Shown in pieces: positions 1 through 8,217 of a DNA stretch of 64,000 nt (the stretch's first letter is position 1; every line of letters starts with the position of its first letter). Source of the DNA: an uncultured Chloroflexota bacterium (GTDB lineage: Bacteria; Chloroflexota; UBA11872). The position numbers and the translations under genes are program-made. The stretch covers positions 2,938,744 through 3,002,743 of the forward strand of contig OY282448.1 of NCBI GenBank assembly GCA_958296175.1. Reading direction: 5' to 3'. The notes under the pieces are model-generated. The model saw only the letters and a list, made by a program, of their open reading frames with translations, searched no databases and was not told where the DNA came from.

Positions 1-291
1 CCGTTTGGCATCGTCAGCCTGGAAGCCATGGCTTGCGGGAAACCGGTGGTGGTGGGCGCGCGCGGCGTGGTGGGCTTTCGCGAGCAGGTGATCAACCACG
101 GGCCCGACCAGTGCGGCCTGCACGTGAACGGCGCGGACGCGGCGGACATTGCCTGGGGAATCGGGGAAGCGCTGCGCGACCGCCAGCGCATGCGGCAGTG
201 GGGTGCCAACGGCCGCCGCCGCGCGGCCAGCACGTTCGACTGGGAGCAGTGCGCGGCGCGGACGCTGGAGGTGTACGCAGGCGTCGTCTGA
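1..291 (+). CDS. GT4-family glycosyltransferase, C-terminal end (partial)
   Basis: Only the last 96 codons are in the window; the gene begins upstream. The first visible residues, PFGIVSLEAMACGKPVV, are the nucleotide-sugar binding E-x7-E segment of GT-B fold family 4 transferases; the second Glu (LEAMA) is visible and the first lies before the window. The rest is the usual C-terminal helix region ending in a DW motif (STFDWEQ). The family transfers a sugar from an NDP-sugar to a glycan or lipid acceptor on the cytoplasmic face of the membrane. Acceptor and donor cannot be told from this part. It may belong to surface-glycan synthesis, like the heptose and GT-C genes further along, but it is not in one operon with them. 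Confidence 0.85.
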   Translation, partial: PFGIVSLEAMACGKPVVVGARGVVGFREQVINHGPDQCGLHVNGADAADIAWGIGEALRDRQRMRQWGANGRRRAASTFDWEQCAARTLEVYAGVV

Positions 292-354
292 CGCCGCAGA
301 GCGGCGCCCCGCAGCGCGGCGCGCGTGACGCCTGCGGCACGGCGCCGGCTGTGG

Positions 355-389
355 TGGACAGACATTGTGACTGGTCGTTATAATGTGTC
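355..389 (+). promoter_or_regulatory. Promoter and candidate operator of the toxin-antitoxin operon
   Basis: A sigma70-type promoter can be read: TGGACA (355-360), an 18-bp spacer and a perfect TATAAT (379-384), about 30 bp before the antitoxin ATG. GGACAGACATT on the left and AATGTGTCC on the right form an imperfect inverted repeat spanning the spacer and the -10 box. That is where an autoregulating antitoxin would bind. The promoter is read directly; the operator role is inference. Confidence 0.6.
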
Positions 390-414
390 CATGTTTCTCA
401 GGGGAGTATCTGGC

Positions 415-657
415 ATGAAGACCGTTGGCGCGGCGGCGTTCAAAGCGCAGTGCCTGTCGCTGCTCGACCGGCTGGACGACGAGGGGCTGGTCGTCACGAA
501 GCACGGCACGCCGGTGGCGCGCGTGGTGCGCTACGCCGAGAGCGACGGCGACCTGATCGGCAGTCTGCAGGGCACGATCGAAGTCCGGGGCGACGTCTTC
601 AGCACCGGCGCGCACTGGAACGCCTCCGCATCTATCGAGTGCGCATCTCTCGAGTGA
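415..657 (+). CDS. Type II antitoxin, Phd/YefM family
   Basis: An 80-residue protein that starts MKTVGAAAFKAQCLSLLD and continues with VVTKHGTPVARVV. This is the Phd/YefM fold: an N-terminal DNA-binding part with the 'I/VTKHGKPVA' strand, followed by an acidic tail that neutralises the toxin. The ATG at 415 is preceded by GGGGAG (401-406), and a TATAAT promoter lies just upstream, so this start is well supported. The VapC-like toxin gene follows immediately. By family knowledge it should bind the PIN toxin with its C-terminus and repress its own promoter. Confidence 0.88.
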   Translation: MKTVGAAAFKAQCLSLLDRLDDEGLVVTKHGTPVARVVRYAESDGDLIGSLQGTIEVRGDVFSTGAHWNASASIECASLE

Positions 658-701
658 GAGAGACCGGGGTTGCTTCGGCACCGGCGCGCGCAAGAACGCC
701 C

Positions 702-1076
702 ATGCTGAATCTCGATACGCACATACTGATCTTCGCGCTGCAGGGCTCGCTGCGGGCAGGCGAGCAGGCGCTGCTGGAACGACGGCGATGGTCGGTGTCG
801 GCCATTGTCTTGTGGGAGCTTGCCAAGCTCGTCCAGATCGGGCGGGTGGAGGTCGACCTGGACAATCGGACGGTGAGGCGCGCGCTGCACCGCCTGCACG
901 TGTGGCCCATCGACCTGGCGGTCGCGCGCGCCTCGACACGGATGGACTTCCGCGGCGACCCGGCGGACGAGCTGATTGCGGCGACCAGCGTGGTGCACGG
1001 CGCGCCGCTGGTGACGCGCGACCGCACCATACTCGGCTCCCGCCAAACGCCGATTGCCGCCATTGCGCGCCCGTGA
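702..1076 (+). CDS. PIN-domain toxin, VapC type
   Basis: A 124-residue PIN-domain ribonuclease, the toxin partner of the preceding antitoxin. The acidic metal-binding residues are all present: D5 (LNLDTH), E39 (LWELAKL), D87 within GDPAD, and D107 (TRDR). Such proteins cleave tRNA or rRNA when the antitoxin is lost. I chose the ATG at 702 because PIN domains normally begin two to four residues before the first Asp. A GTG at 654 overlaps the antitoxin stop (GTGA) and would add 16 residues, but it has no ribosome site. Co-transcription with the antitoxin is expected. Confidence 0.88.
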   Translation: MLNLDTHILIFALQGSLRAGEQALLERRRWSVSAIVLWELAKLVQIGRVEVDLDNRTVRRALHRLHVWPIDLAVARASTRMDFRGDPADELIAATSVVHGAPLVTRDRTILGSRQTPIAAIARP

Positions 1077-1091
1077 GGCAGCGCGGCGGGA

Positions 1092-1829
1092 CTACGCGAT
1101 TGGCACCGGCGGCGGCTGGGCGATTGGCTCGAGCGAGGCCGTGGGGACGCCGGCCAGGTGCGCAAGCTTCCACAGCGTGACCTGGTTGGCGCTGAGGACG
1201 GGTTTGGCCAAGGCCTGCTGCATGGGGGCGAGGATGTCCGCCGTGCACATGCCGGTGCAGCTGATGAAAACGGCGTCACTGTCGGGCGTGTCGACCTGCG
1301 TTTCGACGATGGTCTGTGTTTCGGCGGGGTCGATGCGCTCGATGCCGACCAGGCGGCCCAGACCCACCATGGCGGTCACGTCGAAGCCCGAGGTTTCCAG
1401 GTAGGAGCGCAGGCGGTCGTTGATCTCGTCGACGTAAGGAGTGAGCACGGCGACGCGGCGGGCGTCGAGCAGGCGCAGCGCCGCGACCAGGGCCGTCGAG
1501 GTCGTCGTGGCGGGGAGGCCGCTGGCTTCCTGCATGCGCGCCGTGATGGCGGCGTCGACGTCGGGTCCCCGCGAAAAGCTACCGGAGGTGCAGCCGTATG
1601 CCAGCGCCTGCGCGCCGCGCGCGGCCATCCGTTGCGCCACACGTTCGATGCTGGGATCGACGGCCAGTTGCTCGACGAACCGCAGCGTGACGCCGGGCCC
1701 GAACGATGGGCCGAGGTCCATCGCCTCGACGTCCAGCTGGAGCTCTGGGGCGGCCAGGCGCTCCAGTTCCTCCACGTGCACGGGCTGGACGGGTTCGGGC
1801 CAAATCACGCCGACCTGTCGCGTGTTCAT
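1092..1829 (-). CDS. Asp/Glu racemase superfamily protein (maleate isomerase/arylmalonate decarboxylase-like)
   Basis: 245 residues with the two-cysteine layout of the Asp/Glu racemase superfamily: C80 in AYGCTSGS and C191 in ISCTGM. The first motif and the overall length match the maleate cis-trans isomerase and arylmalonate decarboxylase branch better than true glutamate racemases. Such enzymes abstract a proton or add a thiol next to a carboxylate, without cofactor. It is the last of three minus-strand genes, 4 bp after the M24-like hydrolase stop and with an aldo/keto reductase further upstream, so it probably acts in a small catabolic pathway for a carboxylated substrate. The exact reaction cannot be read. 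Confidence 0.8.
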   Translation of the reverse strand: MNTRQVGVIWPEPVQPVHVEELERLAAPELQLDVEAMDLGPSFGPGVTLRFVEQLAVDPSIERVAQRMAARGAQALAYGCTSGSFSRGPDVDAAITARMQEASGLPATTTSTALVAALRLLDARRVAVLTPYVDEINDRLRSYLETSGFDVTAMVGLGRLVGIERIDPAETQTIVETQVDTPDSDAVFISCTGMCTADILAPMQQALAKPVLSANQVTLWKLAHLAGVPTASLEPIAQPPPVPIA

Positions 1830-1833
1830 GCAG

Positions 1834-3054
1834 CTACCTCTCGATCAGGGCGCGTTCGCCGCGGGTCAGGATTTCACAACCGTCGTCGGTAATCACGCTG
1901 GTTTCGCTGAACGCGACGCCGAACTCGCCCAGGCGGCGGACGGCGACGGGGTGGTGGAACAGCATGCCGGGTTCCAGCACGGTGTCCTGGTCGCTGCGGA
2001 TGAACCCGCTGCCATCGGCCCAGTTGGGCGGGAAGCCGGCGCCGATGCCGTAGCCAAAGGTGCCGTGGAACACCAGGCCGCCGCCTGCGGCGGCCAGTTC
2101 GCGCCAGCCGGCGTTGGCCGCGTCGCTTGCAACTGCACCCGGCCGCAGCGCGTCGAGCACGGCGTTCAGGGCGGCGAGGCAGGCGTCGGCCGCCCTGCGG
2201 ACCTCGTCGGCCGGCGGGCCGATGGTCAGCGTGCGCATCTGCGGCGCGGTGTAGCGCTGCACGCAGGCGCCGATTTCCAGCAGGACGGCGTCGCCGCGCT
2301 GGAGCGCGGCGCGCTTGTGCGTGGTGTGCAGGATGCCGGAGCGGCGGCCGCTGGTGACGATGGGCGCCAGGCAGGGATATTCGCCGCCGGCGCGGGCCAT
2401 GGCGGCAGCGGCGGCGGCGGCCAGGTCGCCGTCGGCCGCGCCGGCGGCTGCGGCGGCCACCGCGGCTTCCACGGCGGCCTGGGTGGCGAGCGCCGCCTGG
2501 CGGACGTGCGCAAGCTCCGCGGCGGACTTGCAGCGCTTGAGGTCGACCACGAGCTGGGTGGCGTCCACGAACTCGGCCTGCGGCAGCTCCTGGCGCAGCT
2601 GGCCGTGGAAGGCCGGCGTGTGGCCCCAGACGGCGCCGTCGCTTCCAATGCGTCCCCGCTGCGCTCCGCGCTCGGCCAGCATGCGGGCCGCGTAGGCGGG
2701 CCGTTCCACGCCGGGCGGGTAGCCGTGCAGGTCGTCGAACCAGACACCCAGCAGCGCGCCGCCGAATTCCGGCGGGTCCATGACCAGCGCCGGGTCGCCG
2801 CCGTGTGTGACCAGCAGGCAGGCGCCGCCGTCCACGGCGAAGGTTTGGTAGCCGGACAGATAGAACACGCTGGCGGGGTTCGCCAGCAGCAGCGCGTCGA
2901 GTCCTGCGGCGTGCATGCCGGCGCGGGCGCGCTGGAGGCGCCGCCGGTATTCGCTGGTGGAAAACGCCGGCTCGCGGGCAAGCCCGGCCACGGCGGTGGG
3001 CGGGAAGCGTCCGCCGCTCAGACTGGCATGCAGGCGCATTGCGGGTCGGCTCAT
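1834..3054 (-). CDS. M24-fold hydrolase without classical metal ligands (DoeA/ectoine hydrolase-like)
   Basis: 406 residues with an N-terminal creatinase-type domain (about 30-165) and a C-terminal pita-bread M24 domain. The two metal-binding Asp of aminopeptidases are replaced (E260 in LLEIGACVQRY, P271 in YTAP), and the GHG histidine is Tyr (GYGIGAGFPPNW). Only the late Glu residues (E361, E384) remain. This E...YxxP pattern is what I recall from DoeA ectoine hydrolases and related amide hydrolases, not from Xaa-Pro dipeptidases. Its start codon overlaps the stop of the aldo/keto reductase by ATGA, so the two are translationally coupled. It probably hydrolyses a cyclic or acylated amino-acid-like compound; the substrate is unknown. 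Confidence 0.8.
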   Translation of the reverse strand: MSRPAMRLHASLSGGRFPPTAVAGLAREPAFSTSEYRRRLQRARAGMHAAGLDALLLANPASVFYLSGYQTFAVDGGACLLVTHGGDPALVMDPPEFGGALLGVWFDDLHGYPPGVERPAYAARMLAERGAQRGRIGSDGAVWGHTPAFHGQLRQELPQAEFVDATQLVVDLKRCKSAAELAHVRQAALATQAAVEAAVAAAAAGAADGDLAAAAAAAMARAGGEYPCLAPIVTSGRRSGILHTTHKRAALQRGDAVLLEIGACVQRYTAPQMRTLTIGPPADEVRRAADACLAALNAVLDALRPGAVASDAANAGWRELAAAGGGLVFHGTFGYGIGAGFPPNWADGSGFIRSDQDTVLEPGMLFHHPVAVRRLGEFGVAFSETSVITDDGCEILTRGERALIER

Positions 3055-4055
3055 CGAACCGTGCGCGGTCCCCAGGCGCCTTCATAATAGGGGGCGATGG
3101 CGCGTCCGGGCGGCGCGGCGGCGTCGAGCCGCGCGCGGTCGTCGTCGGTCACCGCCACGTCCAGCGCGCCCAGGTTGTCCTGCCAGTGTTGGAGCGTGCG
3201 CGGCCCCACGATCGGACTGGTGACGCCGGGCTGCGCCATGTTCCAGGCCAGGGCGAGCTGGCCTGGGGAGCAGCCTTTGGCGGCGGCGATGGCCTCGACT
3301 TCGTCCAGCACCGCAAAGGCCGCCTCGTCGTGCATCTTTCGCTGCCGCTGGGTTTCGGGATTTCGGGCGAAGCGGGTACCGGCGGGCGGCGCCTGGCCGC
3401 GCCGATAGATGCCCGTCAGGAATCCGCTGGCCAGCGGCGCCCAGGGGATGATGCCGATGCCGTAGGTCAGCGCCATGGGCACCAACTCGCGCTCGATGCG
3501 GCGGTCCAGCAAGTGGTACGGAGGCTGTTCGCAGACGGGGCGGTTCAGCCCCAGGTCGTGCGCCGTCCACAGGGCTTCCACCACCTGCCAGGCGGGGAAC
3601 GTGCTGGTGCCGACGTAGCGCACCTTGCCCGCGCGCACCAGGTCGTCCAGCGCCCGCAGCGTTTCGTCGATGGGCACGTCGGGGGACGGGCGGTGGATTT
3701 GGTAGAGGTCGATGTAGTCGGTTTGCAGGCGGCGCAGCGAGGCCTCGCACTGCTCCAGCACGTGGCGGCGGCTGTTGCCCTGGGCGTTGGGGTCATTGCT
3801 CATGGCGAAGTGGACTTTGGTGGCCAGCACCACGCGCTGCCGGCGCGCCGACCCGCGCAGCGCCTGTCCCACAATGGTTTCGCTGGCGCCGCGGCCGTAC
3901 GAATTGGCCGTGTCGATGAAGTTGACGCCGGCATCCAGCGCGTGGTCGATGATGGCCAGCGAGCTGTCGCGGTCGGCGGCGCTGCCGAAGTTCCAGGTTC
4001 CGAGACAGAGCGGACTGACTTTGACGCCGGTGCGGCCGAGGGTTCGATAGTGCAT
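3051..4055 (-). CDS. Aldo/keto reductase
   Basis: 334 residues with the full catalytic tetrad of the AKR superfamily: D48 (FIDTANSYG), Y53, K80 (VVLATK) and H121 (LYQIHRP). The C-terminal NADPH-binding segment (SPIVGPRT) is also present. It resembles the YghZ/Tas/L-glyceraldehyde-3-phosphate reductase group, (beta/alpha)8 barrels that reduce aldehydes or ketones in the cytoplasm. It is the first gene of a three-gene minus-strand run with the M24-like hydrolase and the racemase-like protein. Substrate not identifiable. Confidence 0.92.
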   Translation of the reverse strand: MHYRTLGRTGVKVSPLCLGTWNFGSAADRDSSLAIIDHALDAGVNFIDTANSYGRGASETIVGQALRGSARRQRVVLATKVHFAMSNDPNAQGNSRRHVLEQCEASLRRLQTDYIDLYQIHRPSPDVPIDETLRALDDLVRAGKVRYVGTSTFPAWQVVEALWTAHDLGLNRPVCEQPPYHLLDRRIERELVPMALTYGIGIIPWAPLASGFLTGIYRRGQAPPAGTRFARNPETQRQRKMHDEAAFAVLDEVEAIAAAKGCSPGQLALAWNMAQPGVTSPIVGPRTLQHWQDNLGALDVAVTDDDRARLDAAAPPGRAIAPYYEGAWGPRTVR

Positions 4056-4118
4056 TGCACCTGCTCCGCGCCCGTTGCATGAGCGAACGCCGCGAGTGTG
4101 TCACGTCAGCGGCGGACC

Positions 4119-4203
4119 GCGCGCCCGCATGCGCGCGGCAGCCCTCTCGCAGCCGGGCGGCGGGGTAGGCGTGCTGGCGCGCGCCCGTATGCGCGCGGCG
4201 GCC
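4119..4203. repeat. Two 26-bp direct repeats
   Basis: CGCGCGCCCG(C/T)ATGCGCGCGGC plus a few bases occurs at about 4119-4143 and again at 4178-4203, in the 198-bp gap between the aldo/keto reductase and rtcB genes. The core GCATGCGC is itself palindromic. No gene is seen here. Role unknown. Confidence 0.5.
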
Positions 4204-4253
4204 ACCTCCAGCCGTGTACGCGCCGCGCTGATCGCCGCGCGGGTCGCGCGCCG

Positions 4254-5456
4254 CTAGTCCCTGAACGGGTCGATCACGTCTGCGCCGGCCATGGCCACGC
4301 CGATTGGGCGCAGGCGGTGTTTCGTGCGCACCGTGCCCGCGTGGTGCGCCAGCACGGTGTCCAGGTCTTTGTAGGCCTGCGGCGCTTCGTCGGCGGCGCC
4401 GCCGCGCAGCTCCAGGCCCTGCCGGCGCAGCGCGGCGCGCACCGTGGACCAGTCCACCACGCCGGGCGAGGTTTGCACCCAACATTTCCGCTTGCGGTTG
4501 TAGCGGCGTCGTCCGGCCGCCTTGCGGCGGGAGAGCACGCGGCCCGCGCCGTGCACGGTGCTGTAAAGCGCGAGCCTGGAAGCGCGGGACTCGATGCCTT
4601 CCAGGATGACCGAGGTTCCGCCCATGGTGGCGCCAACGAACCCCTGCTGGCCGGGAAACGCGGGCGTGGCGCCTTTGCGCACGACCCAGTAGGTCTGGCC
4701 AAAGTGCTGCTCGCGCCAGGCAAAGTTGTGGTGGTTGTGCACGGTGGCCGCGGCGCGCGTGTTCAGCAGCCGCAGGATGCGCCGCACCACCCAGCGGCGG
4801 CCGGCGTGGGCGTAGGCGCCGGCCAGCTGCATGGCCGCGACGTAGGCCTGGCCCAGCTCGGAATCGGCCTGGAACAGCACTGGCGGCGCGTCCATGCTGC
4901 CGCCGCGCGGTCGGTCGGTGAACGCGCCGCCCTCGGCCATGGCCAGGAACCCGGTGGCGGTGCGGTGCCCAAACCCGCGGCTGCCGAAGTGCACGCCCAC
5001 CCACAGCCGCCCGCGTTCGTCCTCGAACAGGTCCACGTAGTGGTTGCCGGCGCCCACCGTGCCCAGCTGGCGCTCGGCCAGACCCAGCAGCCGCCGCTGC
5101 GGCGCAAAGTCGGCCGTGCGGATGCGTTCCAGCACCGGGTCGGCGGCGGGCTCTTTGTTGACCCGGCCAACGCCGAAACTGATGGTGTCGACGATGGCGT
5201 CCATCACCGCGGGCACGTCGATCGCGCGCGCCCGCAGCTCGGTGCGCACCGCCAGGTTGCCGCAGCCGATGTCGTAGCCCACGCCCGACGGCGAGACGTG
5301 GTTGGGATAGGCGATGACCGCGCCGATCGGCGCCGAATAGCCCACGTGGTGATCGGCGCACAGCACGCCATAGTCCGCCCGCGCCATGCAGCGCTCTATT
5401 TGTGCGTAGGCGCGCGGGTCGCTCTGGCCGAAGACGTGGATGCGGGGTCGTGGCAT
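4254..5456 (-). CDS. rtcB: RtcB-family RNA-splicing ligase
   Basis: 400 residues, the normal size of RtcB. The metal and GMP-binding motifs are complete: DHHVGY (35-40), C65 in GYDIGCGN, N138-H139 in GAGNHY, H156/H164 in VHFGSRGFGH, H240-NHH, and H302 in STVHGAGR, the guanylylated histidine. RtcB joins 2',3'-cyclic-phosphate and 5'-OH RNA ends with GTP and Mn2+, and serves RNA repair or tRNA ligation. No archease gene is next to it and the neighbours are unrelated, so it is probably its own transcription unit. Confidence 0.93.
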   Translation of the reverse strand: MPRPRIHVFGQSDPRAYAQIERCMARADYGVLCADHHVGYSAPIGAVIAYPNHVSPSGVGYDIGCGNLAVRTELRARAIDVPAVMDAIVDTISFGVGRVNKEPAADPVLERIRTADFAPQRRLLGLAERQLGTVGAGNHYVDLFEDERGRLWVGVHFGSRGFGHRTATGFLAMAEGGAFTDRPRGGSMDAPPVLFQADSELGQAYVAAMQLAGAYAHAGRRWVVRRILRLLNTRAAATVHNHHNFAWREQHFGQTYWVVRKGATPAFPGQQGFVGATMGGTSVILEGIESRASRLALYSTVHGAGRVLSRRKAAGRRRYNRKRKCWVQTSPGVVDWSTVRAALRRQGLELRGGAADEAPQAYKDLDTVLAHHAGTVRTKHRLRPIGVAMAGADVIDPFRD

Positions 5457-5624
5457 AGGTCAACAGTACTGCCCCGCCGACCCCGCCAATGACGCCTATG
5501 AAAGGGAGCGCGGGGAAGAACGCTCCTCGCCGTATTCCATCGTCCTGGCCGCGTGGAGGCGCCCCCCGCGTCAGAAACCCAGCGCGACGAATGCCTTCGG
5601 CTCGGTGAGTGACAGCCCTCCGCG

Positions 5625-6470
5625 TCAGAGACCCAGCACGCCGCGGATGTTCTGACTGAAGATCTTGCGTTTCTCGGCTTCGCTGAGGTCCGCGTGGGCC
5701 ACGTTGCCGAGCTGCCAGGTTTGGCTCAGGACGGGGTAGTCGGAGCCGAAGACGGCGCTTTCGATGCCGGCCACGCGCACGAAGGCCTCGATCTGGCCGC
5801 GGCGGTTGCCGGAGCCGGCCATTTCGCAGAAGACGTTGGGCAAGTCGCGCACGGTCATGGCCAGGTCGGGATCGCGGACGTGCGCGCCGATGGCGTGCGC
5901 CCAGATGAAGCGCGCGTTGGGGTAGCGCGCGGCCAGTTCTTTCAGGCGCGCGGGCGAGTCGAAGGTGTGGCTCAGGATGGGCAGCCGGTGGTCGTCGGCA
6001 AACTCGAACACGGGCGCGTAGTTCGGGCCGTGGATGGGGTAGGCGTGGTTGGTGGAGTGGATTTTGATGCCGCGGAACCCCTGGTCGTCCACGCGCCGGA
6101 TCAGTTCTTCTTTGGCCAGCTCGGGGTAGTTGGGATTGGGAACGGCGAAGCCGACCACGCGCGCGGGGTGCGCGCGGACGGCGCCGGCCACCAGCGCGTT
6201 CCCGCGCACGAAGTCGGGGCCGATGGCGGTGTGGGCGCTGAAGCAGGAAACGTCGACGCCGGTGCGGTCCATAACGCGCAGCAGGTCGTCCACGCCGCCG
6301 CCCAGATAATGATGGTTGAATCCCTGATGGCCGCTATCCGGTCCCGGGTGGCTGTGGACGTCGATCACGAACTCTTCTATCGGGTCTCCTTCGATGGCGT
6401 TGGCGGCGAAGACGTCTCGCGGATGGCGGTGGGCATGGGGCGCGTGGTGGCGCCAGAGGGTTCCAAACAT
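5625..6470 (-). CDS. Amidohydrolase-2 family metal-dependent hydrolase
   Basis: 281 residues from the ATG at 6470, which lies 4 bp after the stop of the upstream paralogue; a longer in-frame start at 6521 would run back into that gene. It keeps the metal site of the PF04909 TIM barrels: H39-S-H41 (VIDVHSH), a strand-5 His (ILSHTFD), a strand-6 His (IWAHAIG) and the final Asp (FGSDYP). Members decarboxylate or hydrolyse ring carboxylates and lactones. It probably works as a pair with the divergent relative just upstream. Substrate unknown. Confidence 0.85.
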   Translation of the reverse strand: MFGTLWRHHAPHAHRHPRDVFAANAIEGDPIEEFVIDVHSHPGPDSGHQGFNHHYLGGGVDDLLRVMDRTGVDVSCFSAHTAIGPDFVRGNALVAGAVRAHPARVVGFAVPNPNYPELAKEELIRRVDDQGFRGIKIHSTNHAYPIHGPNYAPVFEFADDHRLPILSHTFDSPARLKELAARYPNARFIWAHAIGAHVRDPDLAMTVRDLPNVFCEMAGSGNRRGQIEAFVRVAGIESAVFGSDYPVLSQTWQLGNVAHADLSEAEKRKIFSQNIRGVLGL

Positions 6471-6474
6471 TGCG

Positions 6475-7230
6475 CTACCAGGCGGCCATGGCCAGCAGCC
6501 GTTCCAGGTTATCGGCGGCAATCGCGCGGCGCGCGGCGCCGCTCACGTCGGCGTACGCCAGTTCGGCGTGCGGCTGCCCCAGGGCCTGCCAGGGGAGCTT
6601 GGATCCAAACACCATGCGGTCGTGTCCAACGGCTGTTGCCATGAACTCTATCCCGCGGTGGGTGCGGTAGCCGCCGGTTTCCAGCCAGAGGTTGGGCAGC
6701 TGGCGCATGAGGGGCGTCATGGTGCGGTTGATCATCTTGTCCACGTCGCAGATCACCACCTGCAAGGTGGGATGCGCGCAGCAGACGCGGTGGATGTCGC
6801 GCGCGGTCGGCGCGTTCAGCCGCTCGATGTGCCAGAACAGCGGCACGCGCCCGGCCAGCGCCGCAAAAAAGTCGCCCATGACCCAGTCGTCGGTCAGGAA
6901 GCGCTGATGGTCGGGAAAGATGCGCACCGCGCGCACGCCCGCCGACCGCAGCTCGTCCACGAACGTTGCCGGGGCGGGAAACTCGCCGGTGTGGTGCGGC
7001 AGGGCAAGCCAGGACGGCTGCAGCGTGTCGCAGTCGGCGATGGCCTCCGTGAGCAGCGCGTTGCCCACGGCTGGATGCTCTTCCAGGGCCAGCGTGTGGT
7101 AGACCAACCCGCGGCTGACGCCGAAACGCGCCTGGTGGTCGACGAGCTGGGCGGCGGACAAGAACGCCCCGGCCGGGCTGGGCCGCCCCACCATGCCCAG
7201 CGCGCAGTTGGCGTCGAAGAGGTCCAGCAT
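6475..7230 (-). CDS. Divergent amidohydrolase-family protein lacking metal ligands
   Basis: 251 residues with the same TIM-barrel plan as the next gene (WHIERL, WLETGGY, VFGSKLP in matching places) but a degraded active site. The HxH of strand 1 is N-C-A (FDANCALG), and the catalytic Asp of strand 8 is Lys (GSKLP instead of GSDYP). It may be a non-catalytic partner of the intact enzyme encoded 4 bp downstream, or use a different chemistry. The two would be translated from one mRNA. The loss of residues is directly visible; the partner idea is inference. Confidence 0.75.
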   Translation of the reverse strand: MLDLFDANCALGMVGRPSPAGAFLSAAQLVDHQARFGVSRGLVYHTLALEEHPAVGNALLTEAIADCDTLQPSWLALPHHTGEFPAPATFVDELRSAGVRAVRIFPDHQRFLTDDWVMGDFFAALAGRVPLFWHIERLNAPTARDIHRVCCAHPTLQVVICDVDKMINRTMTPLMRQLPNLWLETGGYRTHRGIEFMATAVGHDRMVFGSKLPWQALGQPHAELAYADVSGAARRAIAADNLERLLAMAAW

Positions 7231-7341
7231 GGATGGGATGGTACGCGAGCACGGGCGGCGGAGGAAGCGGCGGCTTCTCCTGCGGCTCGGGCGTGGATGG
7301 CGGGGCGTTGGCCGCAGGCGGCAGCCGAGACTGCGCGCCGC

Positions 7342-8217
7342 CTACACGTACCAGGGCAGCAACGGCTCCACGGCCAGGGTCAGAAACAGCAGCGCCAGAT
7401 GCAGCAGCGAGAACTTGTAGGCGGCAAGGGTTTGGCGCGGGTCGGCGCCGCCCAGCAGGGGCCGGGCGGCGCGCAGCCACAGGGCGCCGAGCAGCGTGCC
7501 AACCAAGGCAAACGTTAGTCCGCCGTAGCCAGCAGCAAGCGGCAGCCAGGTCAGCGCGGTTACCAGCAGGACGTACAGCACGACCTGCACGCCGGTGTCC
7601 CGCGGGCTGGCGATTGCGCCCAGCATGGGGATGTTCACGGCGGCGTAGTCGGTGCGCAGCAACAGGGAAAGCGTCCAGAAATGGGGCGGCGTCCAAAAGA
7701 AGATCAACGTGAACATGTACACGCCCAGCGCGTCGACACGGCCCGTGACGGCGGCCGCGCCGATGAGCGGCGGGAACGCTCCCGCGGCGCCGCCGATGAC
7801 GATGTTGTTCCAGGAGCGGCGCTTGAGTGCGAGGGTGTACACGAACACGTAGACCGCCGCGGCGGCCAGGGTCAGCCCCGCTGCCAGGACGTTGGCGGCG
7901 AGGGCCAGCGCCGCAGCGGCCGCCGCCGCCAGCCCGAGGCCGGCGGCAATGGCCGTGGATGCGCTGACGCGGCGCGCGGCCACCGGACGCCCGCGGGTGC
8001 GGCGCATGGCCGCGTCTACGTCGGCTTCCAGCCCCTGGTTGATGATGTTGGCTCCGGCCGCGGCCGCCGCACCTGCCAGCACCACGGCCAGCAGCGTCCC
8101 CAGGTCGGGGCGGCCGGCGGCGGCTTTCATCACGCCGGCAGCGGCGGTGAACACCAGCAGCAGCACGATGCGGGGCTTGGCCAGCACGAACAGGTGGCGC
8201 GCGAGGCCGGAGATCAC
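7342..8217 (-). CDS. ctaB: Protoheme IX farnesyltransferase (heme O synthase)
   Basis: 291 residues, a hydrophobic UbiA-family prenyltransferase. The first Asp-rich site reads NIINQGLEADVDAAMRRT followed by RGRP, and the second part has YTLALKRRSWNNIVIGG and FPPLIGAAA, typical of CtaB/CyoE. It adds a farnesyl group to heme b to give heme O in the membrane. The start is a GTG at 8217 that overlaps the ctaA stop (GTGA), so the two genes are coupled; the much longer open frame upstream is a shadow of ctaA. Its product is the substrate of the ctaA product, so the cell makes heme A for an aa3-type oxidase. Confidence 0.93.
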   Translation of the reverse strand: MISGLARHLFVLAKPRIVLLLVFTAAAGVMKAAAGRPDLGTLLAVVLAGAAAAAGANIINQGLEADVDAAMRRTRGRPVAARRVSASTAIAAGLGLAAAAAAALALAANVLAAGLTLAAAAVYVFVYTLALKRRSWNNIVIGGAAGAFPPLIGAAAVTGRVDALGVYMFTLIFFWTPPHFWTLSLLLRTDYAAVNIPMLGAIASPRDTGVQVVLYVLLVTALTWLPLAAGYGGLTFALVGTLLGALWLRAARPLLGGADPRQTLAAYKFSLLHLALLFLTLAVEPLLPWYV

